A DNA stretch of 64,000 nucleotides from Eisenbergiella tayi (GCF_001881565.1 NZ_MPDJ01000005.1:1-64000); one strand, 5' to 3'; positions 8,264 through 17,944 are shown, counted from the stretch's first letter. Notes: generated by a model not told the origin, from the letters alone. Numbers and translations: made by a program.

Positions 8264-11200
8264 ACCCCAGATTCCCTCCATCTTCTTCAATTATGGAAAG
8301 CCATGCCAGCTCCGCTCCCCAGTATGCCGCCAGTTCCTTTTCCCTTTCAGCCTCTTCTTTTCTTCCAAGTCCCGTATATGCATAAAATTTTGCGGGATGT
8401 GCCTTCATATGATTGGCCTTGCGCACGTCATGCTCTCCCGGAAGGTTGGAAACAAAACCGCCGAAATAGGGAAGTCTGTCTTCCTTCTCCAACAGCGCAT
8501 CCGCGCCCTCCAGCATCTGACGGTACAAAATGGCGGCCTCCCTTTCCTTTCCCAGCCGCCGCAGGGCACAGGCCGTATAAAAATCGCTTTCATCCAGACG
8601 CCCTGTCTGATAGGCCGCGGCTTTTTCATACCAGGCCAAAGCTTCTTCCCCTCGGCCATCCGCCTCAAGAGCCTTCGCCATATGGTAATACACCGCCGCT
8701 TCCCGGGCCATGACACCCCTGCCCTCATGGTAATTTTCCGGATATTCCAGCGCTTTTTCCAGGAAAGCTATGGCATCCTTATTCTTTCCTTCCCTCAGGG
8801 CGCGTCTTCCCAGCTGAATATAGGCTAAAATATGGGCCTTTACAAGAATTCCCTCTCCGCCTTCATAAGGATTGAAAATACGGTTTTTAAGGAATTCCGC
8901 CGCTTTTTCAGGCATTCCCGCTTCGTTGTACAGAACAAGCTGCTGATGGTACAGATCCTCTCTTTTGTAAACCAAATCAGGATACTCTTCCAGCAATTCC
9001 AGAAGGTTTCTTACCGGCACGCCGCACTGCTTCCGTATTTCCATGAGTTCCAGAAGATACCGCCCGTCGGGGCTGGGAGAAGAATTTTCTCCTGCCGAAG
9101 AAGCCCTTTTCAGGGCAAATGCCTTCTCCATTTCTCTCCTCGCACCGGTTTTATCACGGCATACCTCCAGGAGGGCAAGGGCAAGACATCTGTGGGCCTG
9201 GTAAAGCCCGTCCTCCCTGGACACCGCCTCCTCCCAGTATCTCATTCCTTCTTCCCTGTTGTCCCTCCCATAATACAGACAGCCCAGATAATAGGCGCTG
9301 CGTCCTCCGTCAAGCCCGCGGGAGTACGCGTATTCCAACACCCTTTTATCCATATCCGTATAAGGGAAGCAATAATCTCCGGGATCCGCTCCCGCCTTTT
9401 TCAGGAAAGCCGCCGCATCCTCCTCTTTTCCAAGGCCTGCCGCCGCATAAGCGCAGTCGTAGTAAACCATGGGATTGGAAGGCGCCTTCTCACCGAGCTT
9501 CAGCACCTCCTCCCAGGCTCCCAGCTCCAGATAAGAAGCCATCAGCACAAGCCACGCCGTTCTTCTTTTCCCCAGAACCGCCTGCAGTCTTTCCAGGCCG
9601 CTTTCTCCCTGCAGGAACCAATTTTCCCCCAATGACCCATAGGCCATGGGATCGATTCTCAGCATCCTCCCGGTCACCGCCTCCGCCTCCTGCGTTCTTC
9701 CCTCTTTTCGCAGAAGAAAAGCCTGCAGGAAAAAAAGCTCCGGGCTTTCTCCGTTTACAGTCAGAGCCTCCCGCACACAATCCCGGGCCGCCCCGGTATC
9801 CCCTCTTCGAACAGAAAGCTTTGCCGCCTGTTTCAGGCCCGCGCCCTTATAGCCATAATTCCAGGCCGCCTTTCTGTAATAGCGGACAGCTTCCTCCTCC
9901 TGCCCGTTTTCTTCCAGCGCCCAGGCATAATTAAAACAATATTCCCCGTCCCTCGGATTGGGATTGCGCAGCATACAGCGTTTCACCGCCCGTTCCATGA
10001 AGCGCAGGGCCTCCCTGCAGTTTCCACGCCGCATCATAAGAAGCCCCATGGCGTTATTGCAGCGGCTGTCTCCCGGATCCCTGTGCAGCGCTTCCATATA
10101 ATAGTCCTGCGCGCGCAGCGTCACATGGCGGTACTGCTCCAAATGCAGCCCCTCCAGATAAAGCTCTTCCTGGCTGCCAATCTCCTTCGGCTCCCGGGCA
10201 GGCTTATGGGGCACGGGCTTCTCCCTGTTTTCAAAAAACGGCGCCCTGCAGGTATAGGAAATCAGCTCCTTCCCGTCTTCGTCATAAAGAAAGGCTGATA
10301 CCTCCTTTTCCTCCATATCCTCCGGTACCTCAAACGTTCTGAGCACAGGCTTCCCGGGTTCCAGGGAAACTTCTTCTTCCACAAGCGTCTCCCCTTTTAA
10401 CACTACCTTCATCCGGGCATTTCGATGGACAGCAGTGACATTAAAGCACACCTCCAGGCTCCGCCCTTCGTGCACAAAGCCCACCGCCCCGTCTTTTCCG
10501 GCATTTTTTAATCCCGGCATATCCGACAGGGCATACCATGTCTGCTCAAATGTCTTTGTCTCATCCGGAACCATAAATGAGAAATCCGGCTGATTATCCG
10601 TGTAGCAGCCTGTCATGATTTCCAGATAGGCCCCGTCCTCATCCGTCAGGTTAGAATGCCATACATCCCCGAATTCCCGGCTTCCCCACGTGAAGAATTT
10701 CTTTCCTACGGATACATGATGGTCCGCCACATGTACCGTTCCCCTTTTTCTTCCGTGGTCATAGCCGCCCATAAAATTATAATCCGAATTCAGGATGAAA
10801 AAGGACGCCGGCGAAGGAATATTCTTAAACCAGGTGATATCCGTCCCTTCCCCGAAATCCGCTCTGGCAAATTCCCCTCTGACCACCGGGAACGGAGAGA
10901 CCGCATCCTTATAATGATAAGTAATGTAGTCCACATCCGGCGGGAACTGCAGCTGGTAATCCTGATTGGCATGAACCGCCAGATTGGCCCACCAGTGAAA
11001 GGTCTGCATGGCGTTTGTAGGATTATACAGCCTTGTTTTCACCGTCACATAGGCTTTGCCGGGCCAGATAGTCACCCCAACCATGCCCTTCATGCCGAAT
11101 AAAGGCTCATATTCCCCCATCCATGCGGTTTCTGAACCGTCTTCCCCCTTCTCAATCCAGGAATCCACAGGCATAAAGGTGGTGGGACGGTGATGCTGGG

Positions 11201-11546
11201 GCCAGTTAAATTCAATGCCCCCTGAAATCCAGGCCCCGCACAAACCGATCAGCGCCGGTTTTATCACATTATTTTTATAAACAAAATGATAATCCGCCTT
11301 TTTGTCATATCCCTCATATATTCTTCCGCCCAGCTGGGGAAGCACCGTCACCCGGATGAATTCATTTTCCAGCCGGATGGCATCATATTCCCTGTCCGTC
11401 TTCACATTCTTAAAGGTATCTGTCATCGGGATGGGATAAATATTCCCCCTGGTTCCCTGATGATTTCTCACATCATAGAAAACAGGCGCCTTCTCCGCCT
11501 CATCCATTTCATATGTGGGAATCACCAGCTTCTGTCTGCTAATCAT
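8250..11546 (-). CDS. DUF5107 and tetratricopeptide-repeat protein
   Basis: The product is 1098 residues. The first ~350 form a DUF5107-type beta-rich domain resembling galactose-mutarotase/GH-associated folds (LPQLGGRIYEGYDKK; ISGGIEFNWPQHHRPT), commonly found in gut sugar-utilisation clusters. The remaining ~700 are tetratricopeptide repeats of 34-residue helical pairs (for example PEKAAEFLKNRI, GEEALAWYEKAA). The reaction is not established; a sugar-binding or glycosidase-like role with TPR-mediated assembly is inference. The ATG at 11546 follows AAAGGGG with 8 bases; the frame continues upstream only to a TTG. It sits 40 bases after the GH50-like gene. Confidence 0.8.
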   Translation of the reverse strand: MISRQKLVIPTYEMDEAEKAPVFYDVRNHQGTRGNIYPIPMTDTFKNVKTDREYDAIRLENEFIRVTVLPQLGGRIYEGYDKKADYHFVYKNNVIKPALIGLCGAWISGGIEFNWPQHHRPTTFMPVDSWIEKGEDGSETAWMGEYEPLFGMKGMVGVTIWPGKAYVTVKTRLYNPTNAMQTFHWWANLAVHANQDYQLQFPPDVDYITYHYKDAVSPFPVVRGEFARADFGEGTDITWFKNIPSPASFFILNSDYNFMGGYDHGRKRGTVHVADHHVSVGKKFFTWGSREFGDVWHSNLTDEDGAYLEIMTGCYTDNQPDFSFMVPDETKTFEQTWYALSDMPGLKNAGKDGAVGFVHEGRSLEVCFNVTAVHRNARMKVVLKGETLVEEEVSLEPGKPVLRTFEVPEDMEEKEVSAFLYDEDGKELISYTCRAPFFENREKPVPHKPAREPKEIGSQEELYLEGLHLEQYRHVTLRAQDYYMEALHRDPGDSRCNNAMGLLMMRRGNCREALRFMERAVKRCMLRNPNPRDGEYCFNYAWALEENGQEEEAVRYYRKAAWNYGYKGAGLKQAAKLSVRRGDTGAARDCVREALTVNGESPELFFLQAFLLRKEGRTQEAEAVTGRMLRIDPMAYGSLGENWFLQGESGLERLQAVLGKRRTAWLVLMASYLELGAWEEVLKLGEKAPSNPMVYYDCAYAAAGLGKEEDAAAFLKKAGADPGDYCFPYTDMDKRVLEYAYSRGLDGGRSAYYLGCLYYGRDNREEGMRYWEEAVSREDGLYQAHRCLALALLEVCRDKTGARREMEKAFALKRASSAGENSSPSPDGRYLLELMEIRKQCGVPVRNLLELLEEYPDLVYKREDLYHQQLVLYNEAGMPEKAAEFLKNRIFNPYEGGEGILVKAHILAYIQLGRRALREGKNKDAIAFLEKALEYPENYHEGRGVMAREAAVYYHMAKALEADGRGEEALAWYEKAAAYQTGRLDESDFYTACALRRLGKEREAAILYRQMLEGADALLEKEDRLPYFGGFVSNLPGEHDVRKANHMKAHPAKFYAYTGLGRKEEAEREKELAAYWGAELAWLSIIEEDGGNLGYEGI

Positions 11547-11586
11547 GTCATTAACCCCTTTGTCCGCTTCAGCGGACACCTTTCCC

Positions 11587-13608
11587 CTAAAAAGCAATCA
11601 TCGCTGTCCGTTCGGCTTTTTCCTCCGCAGGCATTTTTTCCCCCGCCGCCACCTCATAGAGATCGGCGCCGCATGCCTTTACCGCCTCCATCATCTCCGG
11701 ATAAGGCTGGGAGCAGATGTCAAATAAGCCGATATTATAATTTTCTCCGTCAAACCTGCCCAGTACAAACTGATCATAGCACTGGAAATAATGGCATCCC
11801 ACCCCATAAGGATGCGCCGCCGCACGCTGACAGTAATACTTATAAGCCAGTCCTCTGTCATATTGGGAGGCAACTCCCTTCAGCCCGGTTGAACTGGGCC
11901 CCGCATCCAGGGCTCCGAAATGGAATTCTCCGATCAATACGGGAAGATCCACCCCCAGATCCACAATATTCTGGATCGCCGCTGTGGGATCATAAGCATA
12001 ACAGTTAATGGAAAACACATCGAAGTTCTCCCATCCCGTAACCACATCCGGATCGGAAACCCAGGCCCAGCGCATTCCCAGATTCATATGGTCAGGATCC
12101 GCCTTCCGGCAGGCTCTGGAAGGAATCCCCACATATTCCTCCATCATCTTCCTGGAAAAAGCATGCATATCCCGCCCGGCACGTTCCGACCATTGAGACA
12201 CATGGGCCTGGCTTTCATACAAATCCTCAAATTCCTCAAAGCTGCTGTTCCACGCGCCATTCAGGGCCTCTATCGTCTGATATTCCGCCTTCAGGCTTTC
12301 CACCAGCCTCTCCTTACATACCGTCCTCGCAGGATTATAAAGAACCTCATCCGCGATCACCAGATTATCCACGAACGCCCAGGCCGGCTCATTCCGAAGG
12401 AAATACCCCACCATCCAGGGATCCCTGCTTTTTGCCTGCATGGCCTTCGCACATTCCTCAGCATCCAGCCGGTATTCCTCACTGAACACGTCCGGGAAAT
12501 CCCTGAAAATATTCTGCTCTGTCCCCGGGAACCTGGGAAGCGAAGTTACATAAGGCATCCCCGTAGTTCCCAACAGCCTGTCATCACTCCAGTTCCCCAG
12601 AGTATTCATCCCATATTTTCTCAGCTGTCCGGGAAGCATGCGCTTCCACTCCTCATACCATTCCTCTCCGAAAGCCCTGTAAAGATTTGCCTGTTCAAAA
12701 GAAAACAGCGTACATTTCCTTCTCGCCTCCCCGACAGGCGGCCACTTTTCATGAAGCTCATACATTCTGCCATACACGGGATCCTCCCTGTCCGGCAGCC
12801 AGTCCATCCATTTCTCCACGCCGTCCACACGGCAGTCACTGCGCGCCACCACACAATCCGGCCCCACGCTGAAAAAAGCATACCCCAGAGGATCCACCAG
12901 CCACCAACGCCCATCTTCCTTACAGCGCGTAAAAAATCCCGTTCCCTCAGCCAGTTTCTTCTTTTTCCATCCGCCATATTCCGTCCAGTCCTCATACGGA
13001 TACCCCATATCCGCCTCCCCGGCCTGACGCTCAAGCATTTCCTTCATTTCTCCGATACTATGTAACTTACTCCCCCACTCCTTTCTCTTATTCTGCCCCA
13101 GCTCATCCACCAGCTTCACATCCGGCAGAGGAAACTCCCCCGGCCGCGTATCCGTCAGGGTAAGCTCCGAAAGCTTCAGCTCCGTCTCCTCATCCATAGG
13201 AAGTGAAGCCAGCACAATCCGGCTGATTTCCTCCCTGTCCACCCGTCTGCCCTGACACACAATTTTCAGCTGCCCCGGACAGGTCTCCGGAAAAAGCGCA
13301 TGCGCATCCAGCCACGTCAGATCCACACAGATCCCCGTAAGAATTTGCGGAAGAACCCCGAACCGTATACCGAACACCGGCTCCCCGCTCTCCTCCCTGC
13401 TGCTATACACCAACAGATTAACCGGCACACTATGCTCCGCTTCCGCCTCCAAAGAAAAGACCAGATACCTCTCATCCCTCTCCTTCAGCCAGGTCACATC
13501 CAGTCCTCCCCCCGTCACCGGCACCCGCAGCCGGGCCATTCCCCCTTCATCTCCCAGCCAAACAGCCCCATCCGTCAGCATCCCCCTGCCAACCATTATT
13601 TTCTCCAT
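11587..13608 (-). CDS. GH50 (agarase-type)-like clan GH-A glycoside hydrolase
   Basis: The 673-residue protein has an N-terminal beta-rich domain (about 1-190) and a TIM barrel. WWLVDPLGYAFFSVG (near 235), FLRNEPAW (Glu407, acid/base) and LIGEFHFGALD (Glu561, nucleophile) recall family GH50, known mostly for beta-agarases that cut beta-1,4-galactosidic bonds. In a gut-type pectin cluster the substrate is more likely a beta-galactan or another galactoside. There is no signal peptide, so imported oligosaccharides are the likely substrate. A good AGGGAGGG site precedes the ATG. A giant hairpin and a terminator separate it from the solute-binding gene. Confidence 0.72.
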   Translation of the reverse strand: MEKIMVGRGMLTDGAVWLGDEGGMARLRVPVTGGGLDVTWLKERDERYLVFSLEAEAEHSVPVNLLVYSSREESGEPVFGIRFGVLPQILTGICVDLTWLDAHALFPETCPGQLKIVCQGRRVDREEISRIVLASLPMDEETELKLSELTLTDTRPGEFPLPDVKLVDELGQNKRKEWGSKLHSIGEMKEMLERQAGEADMGYPYEDWTEYGGWKKKKLAEGTGFFTRCKEDGRWWLVDPLGYAFFSVGPDCVVARSDCRVDGVEKWMDWLPDREDPVYGRMYELHEKWPPVGEARRKCTLFSFEQANLYRAFGEEWYEEWKRMLPGQLRKYGMNTLGNWSDDRLLGTTGMPYVTSLPRFPGTEQNIFRDFPDVFSEEYRLDAEECAKAMQAKSRDPWMVGYFLRNEPAWAFVDNLVIADEVLYNPARTVCKERLVESLKAEYQTIEALNGAWNSSFEEFEDLYESQAHVSQWSERAGRDMHAFSRKMMEEYVGIPSRACRKADPDHMNLGMRWAWVSDPDVVTGWENFDVFSINCYAYDPTAAIQNIVDLGVDLPVLIGEFHFGALDAGPSSTGLKGVASQYDRGLAYKYYCQRAAAHPYGVGCHYFQCYDQFVLGRFDGENYNIGLFDICSQPYPEMMEAVKACGADLYEVAAGEKMPAEEKAERTAMIAF

Positions 13609-13651
13609 AAAAATCCCTCCCTTTCTTTTTAGGTAAATAGTAGCTTGTAAA

Positions 13652-13951
13652 TCCCCTCCCGTCTCCGAACCCTTCCCCGCCAGGGGCCTTCCCGCTCCGG
13701 TATTTTGGCCTTCGGCTTTTGGCTCCCGCCGAGCCTCCGCCGGGCAGTATCCGCTGAAAGGGCCGTTTAAAAACGCCGGTCCTTACGCTGCGTCCTTTGC
13801 AGCGTTAGTACCGCTGCGTTTTTAACCGAGCGAGAGCGTGCCCGCCCAGTGGATACTGCCCGGCGGAGGCTCTGTGGGAGCCAAAAGCCGAAGGCCAAAA
13901 TACCGGAGCGGGAAGGCCCCTGGCGGGGAAGGGTTCGGAGACGGGAGGGGA
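13652..13951 (+). repeat. Giant hairpin with structured core, copy 2
   Basis: The arms at 13652-13755 and 13848-13951 are 104 bases each and complementary except for about three mismatches. The 92-base core (13756-13847) holds an outer stem TTAAAAACGC/GCGTTTTTAA, a hairpin CGCTGC/GCAGCG with a CTTT-type loop, the conserved GTCCTTA and TTAGTACC flanks, and CCGAGCGAGAGC. It lies between the solute-binding gene and the GH50-like gene. The core recurs at 43521-43630 (minus) and 99-185 (plus); the arm sequences do not. No open frame runs through it. It is assigned + strand by core orientation only. Confidence 0.88.
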
Positions 13952-13978
13952 CTCACAACCTACACTTTATATTCTAAA

Positions 13979-14011
13979 GGAGCCCGTGCATTTTTACAAT
14001 ACACGGACTCC
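13979..14011 (-). terminator. Hairpin after the solute-binding protein gene
   Basis: The stem GGAGCCCGTG (13979-13988) pairs with CACGGACTCC (14002-14011) with one mismatch. On minus it is followed by a short U-containing run. It probably ends or attenuates transcription after the solute-binding gene, so that the hydrolase genes beyond it are made at a lower level. Confidence 0.6.
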
Positions 14012-14030
14012 TGTCGGGGCAGTATGAATT

Positions 14031-15902
14031 TTACTGTTCCCTGTCGGCTTTGATGGCGTTGTTCATCTCAACCAGCTTGGCAACATCATCTGCCTGCGCA
14101 ACAGCTTCATCATAGAAATACTGGAATACTTCATCCACATGATAATTCTTCTGCAGTTCTTCAATCATTTTAGTACGGGTTGCTTCAAATTCTTCGTCAC
14201 TCTTGGCAGCAACCGCGGTAACTACATTCTTGCCCATATAAGCATTGATTTCATTAACATAGGAAGCAATGTCCCCTTCCGGATCCCCGAAGGAAATATA
14301 CATTCCGGCATCGGTAACGGGTGTTTCCGCACGGTATACATCGGCCTGGGTTTCCTGTCCGTAATGGGAAATGAAATCCTTCACCGTATCATTCATCTTG
14401 GAATCCAGTGCCTTCTGGGAGAACTGATATAAATCTATGGCAACACCGTCATCCGGATCGATTGTTCCGTTTCCGAAACCACAGAAATGATGATATACGT
14501 TCACGCCGGTTTCCACGCCAAAAGCATCATCCTTCGTAACCTTCAGATAATCATCCGTTGGAACGGCCTCTCCGTCCTCCACATTCCAGAACTGTCCTTC
14601 CAGACCGTTCCATGCGATTCGGGAGAATTCATAAGTAGACACGAAGTCAAGCAGTGCAACGCATCTCTCCGGATTTTCCGTATTGGCATTTACCACGTAC
14701 TGTCTTTCGCCACGGTACATATTTCCGAAACGGTCTTCTGCATCACCTCTTAAGCTGGGCATGGAAATAAATGTTTTCTGGTTGCCTTCCGTCTTATTAA
14801 ATTCCTGGTTCGCATTTCCTGACATCCAGCCAGGTACATTGAACATATATTTTCCGGCCTTCAGGTTCTCTTCATAGATATCGGAGGTCATGGTAAAGGA
14901 GTCCGGATCCAGCAGGCCTCTCTGGTTTGCTTTGTTATAAAAGCGTACAGCCCTCCAGAAAATACCTTCGGGATCGGTCAGCTGGTTATTTTCCAGCGGC
15001 TTGGAATCCACCGTGGATACACCCAGAACACGTCCGGTTGTTTCAATCAGGTTTACACCCTCCTGAGGCCCAAGGCCGAATGTAAATACCCATTCACCCC
15101 AGCCCTGTCCTGCGCCGAACCATGCACCGCAGCCATAGGTTTTCTGGCCGTCTGCTGTTTCGGGTTCAAGCGCCTGCATGGCTTCCATTACATCAAGCAG
15201 GTCTTCATCATAGGATTCCAGTTTGGGATAGCCGGCTTCTTTATACAGATCCCATCTGATATAATGGCCGCAGGTAGGTATTGTGCCGTCATCCCAGGAG
15301 CCCTTGCACATTCCCCACAGGTAAGCGTTCCCGTCAGGGCTGTTTGCCGCCATTCTCTGAGCTTCGATCATCATTTTCCCGGCAGGATCATTCATGGTGT
15401 TGGGCGCATACTCTTCCAGATAAGGCTCCAGATTCAGTGCGGAAGCCGATTCCAGCAGCATGGGAAGCTGCTTTGTGGGATCGGATAACAGGAAAATATC
15501 CGGCAGATCGCCGTCAGCCATCATCGCGGACAGCTGGCTCGGCCAGTCCGCTTCCGTAACCCCTGTCAGATACAGGTCAATATTCAGCGTGTCTTCAATA
15601 TACTTGGTAACAGGATCGCTTCGTAATCCGTCCGCTTCCCCTCTTCCCACAAACGCAACCACATCAAGGGCCACACGGTCCTCAAAATGAGGAATCACCA
15701 CTCCGGAATCAGCGGCTGCCTCATCGGTTCCTGCCGCATCCCCTGCGGTTCCCTCTTCAGCTTCTGCCTGTGTGGCTTCTCCTGTTGCCGCAGCGGAACC
15801 GGAAGCGGGTTCCTTCGATGAAGAACCGCAGGCTGTAAGTCCGCCGAGCATTGCAATGGTAACCACCACTGCCAGCATCTTGGTTACAGTATTCTTTTTC
15901 AT
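14031..15902 (-). CDS. Extracellular solute-binding lipoprotein of a sugar ABC importer
   Basis: The 623 residues begin with a lipoprotein signal (MKKNTVTKML..., lipobox LTAC with Cys25), then a low-complexity Ala/Glu linker, then a family-1-type binding-protein fold. The large size is typical of LplA/YtcQ-type oligosaccharide binders of Firmicutes. It should capture an oligosaccharide outside the membrane and deliver it to the two permeases encoded just upstream on the minus strand. No ATPase gene accompanies the set, as is usual when a shared MsmX-like ATPase serves several importers. The RBS AGGAG lies five bases before the ATG. Confidence 0.93.
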   Translation of the reverse strand: MKKNTVTKMLAVVVTIAMLGGLTACGSSSKEPASGSAAATGEATQAEAEEGTAGDAAGTDEAAADSGVVIPHFEDRVALDVVAFVGRGEADGLRSDPVTKYIEDTLNIDLYLTGVTEADWPSQLSAMMADGDLPDIFLLSDPTKQLPMLLESASALNLEPYLEEYAPNTMNDPAGKMMIEAQRMAANSPDGNAYLWGMCKGSWDDGTIPTCGHYIRWDLYKEAGYPKLESYDEDLLDVMEAMQALEPETADGQKTYGCGAWFGAGQGWGEWVFTFGLGPQEGVNLIETTGRVLGVSTVDSKPLENNQLTDPEGIFWRAVRFYNKANQRGLLDPDSFTMTSDIYEENLKAGKYMFNVPGWMSGNANQEFNKTEGNQKTFISMPSLRGDAEDRFGNMYRGERQYVVNANTENPERCVALLDFVSTYEFSRIAWNGLEGQFWNVEDGEAVPTDDYLKVTKDDAFGVETGVNVYHHFCGFGNGTIDPDDGVAIDLYQFSQKALDSKMNDTVKDFISHYGQETQADVYRAETPVTDAGMYISFGDPEGDIASYVNEINAYMGKNVVTAVAAKSDEEFEATRTKMIEELQKNYHVDEVFQYFYDEAVAQADDVAKLVEMNNAIKADREQ

Positions 15903-16077
15903 ACTCTCTCCTTTCTTTTCAGGCGCAATAACGCCCCTTCCTTACTTATGGGATTTCATTGTCTGCCAGATACCACGCCTAAAAACAGCAGGATATCCGA
16001 CCCCTGCGGGAACCGCCTGTGAAATGTGCAGACACATTTTCCCGGCTGCCGTCCGCAGGAATGAAAGTAAGAACTTA

Positions 16078-16965
16078 CTAACCCTTTACAGCCCCCAGCA
16101 TGATACCCTTGGTGAAAAAGCGCTGCATATAGGGATATACACAGAGGATTGGCACCACGGTAATAAAGCTCATAGCCATCCTCAGCGTGGTGGAGGTGAC
16201 CTTGACGGCCGCCCCTGCCGCGGCTCCGGTGCCTGTTGTTGACACCACATTGGACTGCAGCTTCGTGTACAGCAGATATTGCAGACAGTGCAGGTTGGCA
16301 GCCTTCCGCCCCTGCATAAAGAACATATCATCCGACCAGGTATTCCACTGATTCACCGCGGCGAACACCACAATACATGCCAGAATCGGCTTTGCCAGCG
16401 GCAGGATGATCCGGAAAAACACCTTCACCAGGCCTGCCCCGTCCATCTCCGCCGATTCCACCAGTTCACCGGGTATGGACTCTATATAGGTCTTTATCAG
16501 AATAATAAAGTAGGCCTGCACCGCATACGGCAGTATATATACAAGAAAATTATTTTTCAGCTTGATATTGCTGATTAACAGGTAATAGGGAATAAAACCC
16601 GCATTCACATACATGGTAATAATGAAAAATCGGTACAGCAGCTTTCTGCAGGGCAAATCCCGGTTCGCAAGAATATAAGCGGCGAAGCTGCAGCACATCA
16701 GAGTCAGCAGCGTACCCAGAATCGTACGGGCAAATGCGATTCCGATACTGGAAGTCAGCCCGGGGATTTCCAGCAGGTTCGTGTAGGCCTCTACGGAAAA
16801 CTCCCTGGGAATCAGATATACACCCCGGTTCACTGCCGCAGGTGAAGACCAGGAGTTAATAAATATGTACCAGAGCGGATAAACACATATAAAAGTAAAC
16901 AGCCCTAAAATAAGAGAGTTTATTATACCGGCAAAAGTAATTCTTTCCTTCTTCTTTTTATTCAT
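16078..16965 (-). CDS. Carbohydrate ABC transporter permease (LplC/MalG type)
   Basis: The 295 residues have six predicted membrane helices. Near residue 195 lies the ATPase-docking EAA-type loop (ESAEMDGAGLVKVFFRIILPLAKP). It is the second permease of the importer, paired with the LplB-type gene upstream. The frame continues to a TTG at 16986, but AAAGGAAG before the ATG at 16965 and the lysine-rich N-terminus (MNKKKKERIT) favour the shorter form. It is separated from the first permease by about 43 bases. Confidence 0.92.
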   Translation of the reverse strand: MNKKKKERITFAGIINSLILGLFTFICVYPLWYIFINSWSSPAAVNRGVYLIPREFSVEAYTNLLEIPGLTSSIGIAFARTILGTLLTLMCCSFAAYILANRDLPCRKLLYRFFIITMYVNAGFIPYYLLISNIKLKNNFLVYILPYAVQAYFIILIKTYIESIPGELVESAEMDGAGLVKVFFRIILPLAKPILACIVVFAAVNQWNTWSDDMFFMQGRKAANLHCLQYLLYTKLQSNVVSTTGTGAAAGAAVKVTSTTLRMAMSFITVVPILCVYPYMQRFFTKGIMLGAVKG

Positions 16966-17008
16966 ATCACAGCTTCCTTTCTCCAATTCTGTCCCTTTTT
17001 CGCACTGC

Positions 17009-17944
17009 TTAGAAAATAGAATCCCCTCTCAGCCTCTTGGATGCCCAGTTAGCAAAGGAAAGAAGAATGATGCTGACAACGGATTTGAAGATACCCATTG
17101 CAGTCGCCAGGGAATATTCCATATTCTTGATACCCATCCGATACACATAGGTATCAAATACCTCCAGCTTATCCCATGTCATGCCGTTTCCTAACAGCCA
17201 GTACTGATCAAAGCCGTTGGAAAGCATATTTGATATTGCCAGAAGAAGAAGTACAAAGAAGGTCGACAGTAATCCGGGAACGGTAACGTGAACAATTTTC
17301 TGCCAGGTATTGGCGCCGTCCACATCCGCCGCCTGATACAGCTCCTGATCAATGGAAGTTATGGCCGACAAATAAATGATTGCGTTATATCCCAGTGTCT
17401 TCCAGGCGCCGATTGCCACCTGGATAAACCAGGCATGCTTTGCATTAGTCAGAGGATTTACCGGCTCCTTCACCAGCCCCAGTCCCATCAGTATATTGTT
17501 CAGGGCGCTGCTTTCCGAAGACAGCAGCATAAATACGATAGAATATACCAAAACCCAGGATATGAAATTGGGGATGGAGGTACCTGTCTGAACCATCTTG
17601 GCGTAACGCTTATTTTTCAGCTGGGAAATGGCGATGGCAAAAATGGCGGGAAGCACAGAGCAGCAGATATTCAGGAAGGAAATACACAGGGTATTCCGCA
17701 TCACATTCAGGAAATCCTTGGGATTGGCGACAATTTTCTGAAAGTACTTCAGTCCGACAAATTCCGAATCAAACACGGATACGCCCGGCTTGAAATCTAC
17801 AAATGCGTAACTCCATCCCAGAAGCGGGGCATAATTAAAGATCAGTACAAATATCATGAACGGCAGCAGCAAAAGTACAAGACGTATTTTTTTCTTCTGC
17901 CTTCCTGTCAGTTGATTTTTAGCTTTACCTGCCGTTTGCATCAT
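17009..17944 (-). CDS. Carbohydrate ABC transporter permease (LplB/UgpA type)
   Basis: The 311-residue membrane protein has six helices and the EAA-like cytoplasmic loop YQAADVDGANTWQKIVHVTVPG near 215. It forms the transmembrane pore with the following permease. The ATG at 17944 overlaps the stop codon of the GH43 gene (ATGA), so translation of the two is coupled; GGGAG precedes it. The protein is close to LplB/YteP-like permeases that serve pectin or aldotetraouronate importers. Confidence 0.92.
   Translation of the reverse strand: MMQTAGKAKNQLTGRQKKKIRLVLLLLPFMIFVLIFNYAPLLGWSYAFVDFKPGVSVFDSEFVGLKYFQKIVANPKDFLNVMRNTLCISFLNICCSVLPAIFAIAISQLKNKRYAKMVQTGTSIPNFISWVLVYSIVFMLLSSESSALNNILMGLGLVKEPVNPLTNAKHAWFIQVAIGAWKTLGYNAIIYLSAITSIDQELYQAADVDGANTWQKIVHVTVPGLLSTFFVLLLLAISNMLSNGFDQYWLLGNGMTWDKLEVFDTYVYRMGIKNMEYSLATAMGIFKSVVSIILLSFANWASKRLRGDSIF

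Noticed and set aside
7196..8713. Open frame of 505 codons on plus
   Set aside because: It is antisense to the GH-A and DUF5107 genes and has a proline/arginine-rich composition typical of shadow frames.
13652..13951. CRISPR array or ordinary insertion sequence
   Set aside because: There is no series of direct repeats with spacers, no transposase, and the structure is a single inverted repeat with a core.
13979..14011. Arm of the giant hairpin
   Set aside because: This is a separate short stem outside the 13951 arm boundary and does not pair with the other arm.
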